Source: Lewinellaceae bacterium
GTDB taxonomy: Bacteria > Bacteroidota > Bacteroidia > Chitinophagales > Saprospiraceae
DNA length: 64,000 bases
Direction: 5' to 3'
NCBI GenBank assembly: GCA_020636095.1
Contig: JACJYN010000003.1
Span: 496,001 to 560,000 of the forward strand
Shown here: one piece after another, positions 63,431 through 64,000 of the stretch
Numbering within the stretch: position 1 is the stretch's first letter
How the letters are laid out: the number at the start of each line of letters is the position of its first letter
Notes under the pieces: model-generated
Seen by the model: the letters and a program-made list of their open reading frames with translations, nothing else
What the model was told of the DNA's origin: nothing
The model's database searches: none
Program-made: the position numbers and the translations under genes

Positions 63431-64000
63431 TTAACTTACTTTTGCTACACCTATCTCATCGGAGGTCGGCGGACGTTCATCACATTTAAAACTTTTTCCT
63501 GCCTCGATTCCAGTAATGAAGAAATCAAAACGCACCCACTTCCACCCCACCGGCAACTCCGGCAACTCCCCCAACTCCTTTTCCGTCAGCGGTGAATATT
63601 CCTTGGGCTTCTTCGGCTTGGATGGTTTTCTCCGCCCGCCGGAGCCCGGAGGCGTAGGCGGGCGCCCCTCTTTCCCCCGCCTACGCCCAGCTTCGGCGGA
63701 CGAGGCATTAGCCTCCCACTCCGCCACAGCCTTCCGCCATTCGGCGACCTGCTGGTCATAATGATTTTGGCGTTCTTCCTGAATACGGGCCAGTAAATCC
63801 TCGGCGGATGGCAGGGTGCCAGCGGCCATTTGCCCGCTGCGCCACTGCTCGGTGAGCTTGCCCTCAAAAGCAGATTTCAGTACCGCCTGCCGGTACACCT
63901 TAAGCTGGGCTTTAGCCTTCTCCAGGTTGGCGATGCCGTTGTCCAATTCGCTGAATAGTTCTTCGATCTTGGCGACGATGCGGTGTTGTTCGGGGAGGGG
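63431..64000 (-). CDS. hsdS: HsdS, type I restriction specificity subunit, central part
   Basis: The open frame enters from the right edge with PLPEQHRIVAKIEELFSELD, the conserved end of the first half, then the coiled-coil spacer (GIANLEKAKAQLKVYRQAVL, KSAFEGKL, EDLLARIQEERQNHYDQQVA). A basic Pro/Gly/Lys-rich linker follows, and then the start of the second target-recognition domain (ELPVGWKWVRFDF). It breaks at 63431 after DEIGVAKVS. HsdS chooses the DNA target for HsdM and HsdR. The linker (RRRGKEGRPPTPPGSGGRRK) is unusual for the family. Confidence 0.75.
   Translation of the reverse strand, partial: PLPEQHRIVAKIEELFSELDNGIANLEKAKAQLKVYRQAVLKSAFEGKLTEQWRSGQMAAGTLPSAEDLLARIQEERQNHYDQQVAEWRKAVAEWEANASSAEAGRRRGKEGRPPTPPGSGGRRKPSKPKKPKEYSPLTEKELGELPELPVGWKWVRFDFFITGIEAGKSFKCDERPPTSDEIGVAKVS

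Noticed and set aside
1..64000. tRNA, rRNA or a prophage
   Set aside because: No cloverleaf-like or rRNA sequence and no phage structural or integrase gene was seen by eye; a covariance search would be needed to exclude tRNA fully.

Overview
The window comes from a GC-rich member of the phylum Bacteroidota, probably the Saprospiria (Lewinella/Phaeodactylibacter-like). The evidence is type A and type B (gliding-associated) type IX secretion sorting domains, FISUMP and head-GIN proteins, many SCxx lipoproteins, -7 boxes of the TAnnTTTG type and a lack of strong Shine-Dalgarno sites. The species call is inference; no rRNA or tRNA gene was seen.

Layout. 1-5354: the end of jetA followed by jetB, jetC and jetD, a type I Wadjet anti-plasmid system with overlapping or nearly touching genes. 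5.4-7.8 kb: a membrane-anchored AraC-type regulator and a TlpA-like thioredoxin. 7.9-33 kb: mostly intact chromosomal genes. These are fused isobutyryl-CoA mutase (icmF), an aldo/keto reductase, a GMC oxidoreductase, a secreted M4 metalloprotease, a thioredoxin lipid/cell-envelope protein, pantothenate kinase coaX, HMG-CoA synthase, asparagine synthetase asnA, a dipeptide epimerase and a phosphate transporter with a PhoU-like tail. 33-45 kb: a mixed zone with a pentapeptide-repeat protein, a broken IS66-like element, a frameshifted secreted protein, a FISUMP lipoprotein, a truncated BNR/sortilin-like gene, a penicillin acylase and a frameshifted repeat protein. 45-52 kb: a giant repeat-rich surface protein with a P-domain at the start and a gliding-type sorting domain at the end, broken inside its 162-bp repeat array. 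52-64 kb: a lower-GC accessory island of fragments (YhcG/DUF1016 nuclease, HipN/HipA kinase parts, type I restriction-modification HsdM and HsdS, a GH5 cellulase, unknown genes). Almost nothing there is intact, and part of it (about 60.0-61.65 kb) is a noisy second copy of 61.7-63.3 kb.

The most unusual feature is a set of about a dozen non-coding hairpin elements, mostly 149-165 bp (one reaches 192 bp and one, with nested insertions, 213 bp). They have perfect or near-perfect terminal inverted repeats and lie between genes or inside broken ones. Several families with unrelated ends share one internal core (TGCGTTGCT, then GTAGC-n3-GCTA, then CTCGCGCC). At least four carry 3-bp TAA/TTA flanks; one sits exactly on a TAA stop codon and a half-copy begins at another. 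One copy interrupts a YhcG gene so cleanly that the empty site can be reconstructed. They look like a MITE-like superfamily.

A caution: many broken genes in the second half are disrupted only by single-base changes in homopolymers while the encoded protein stays conserved. Some of these breaks, and the noisy duplication, may be assembly or consensus errors and not biological decay.
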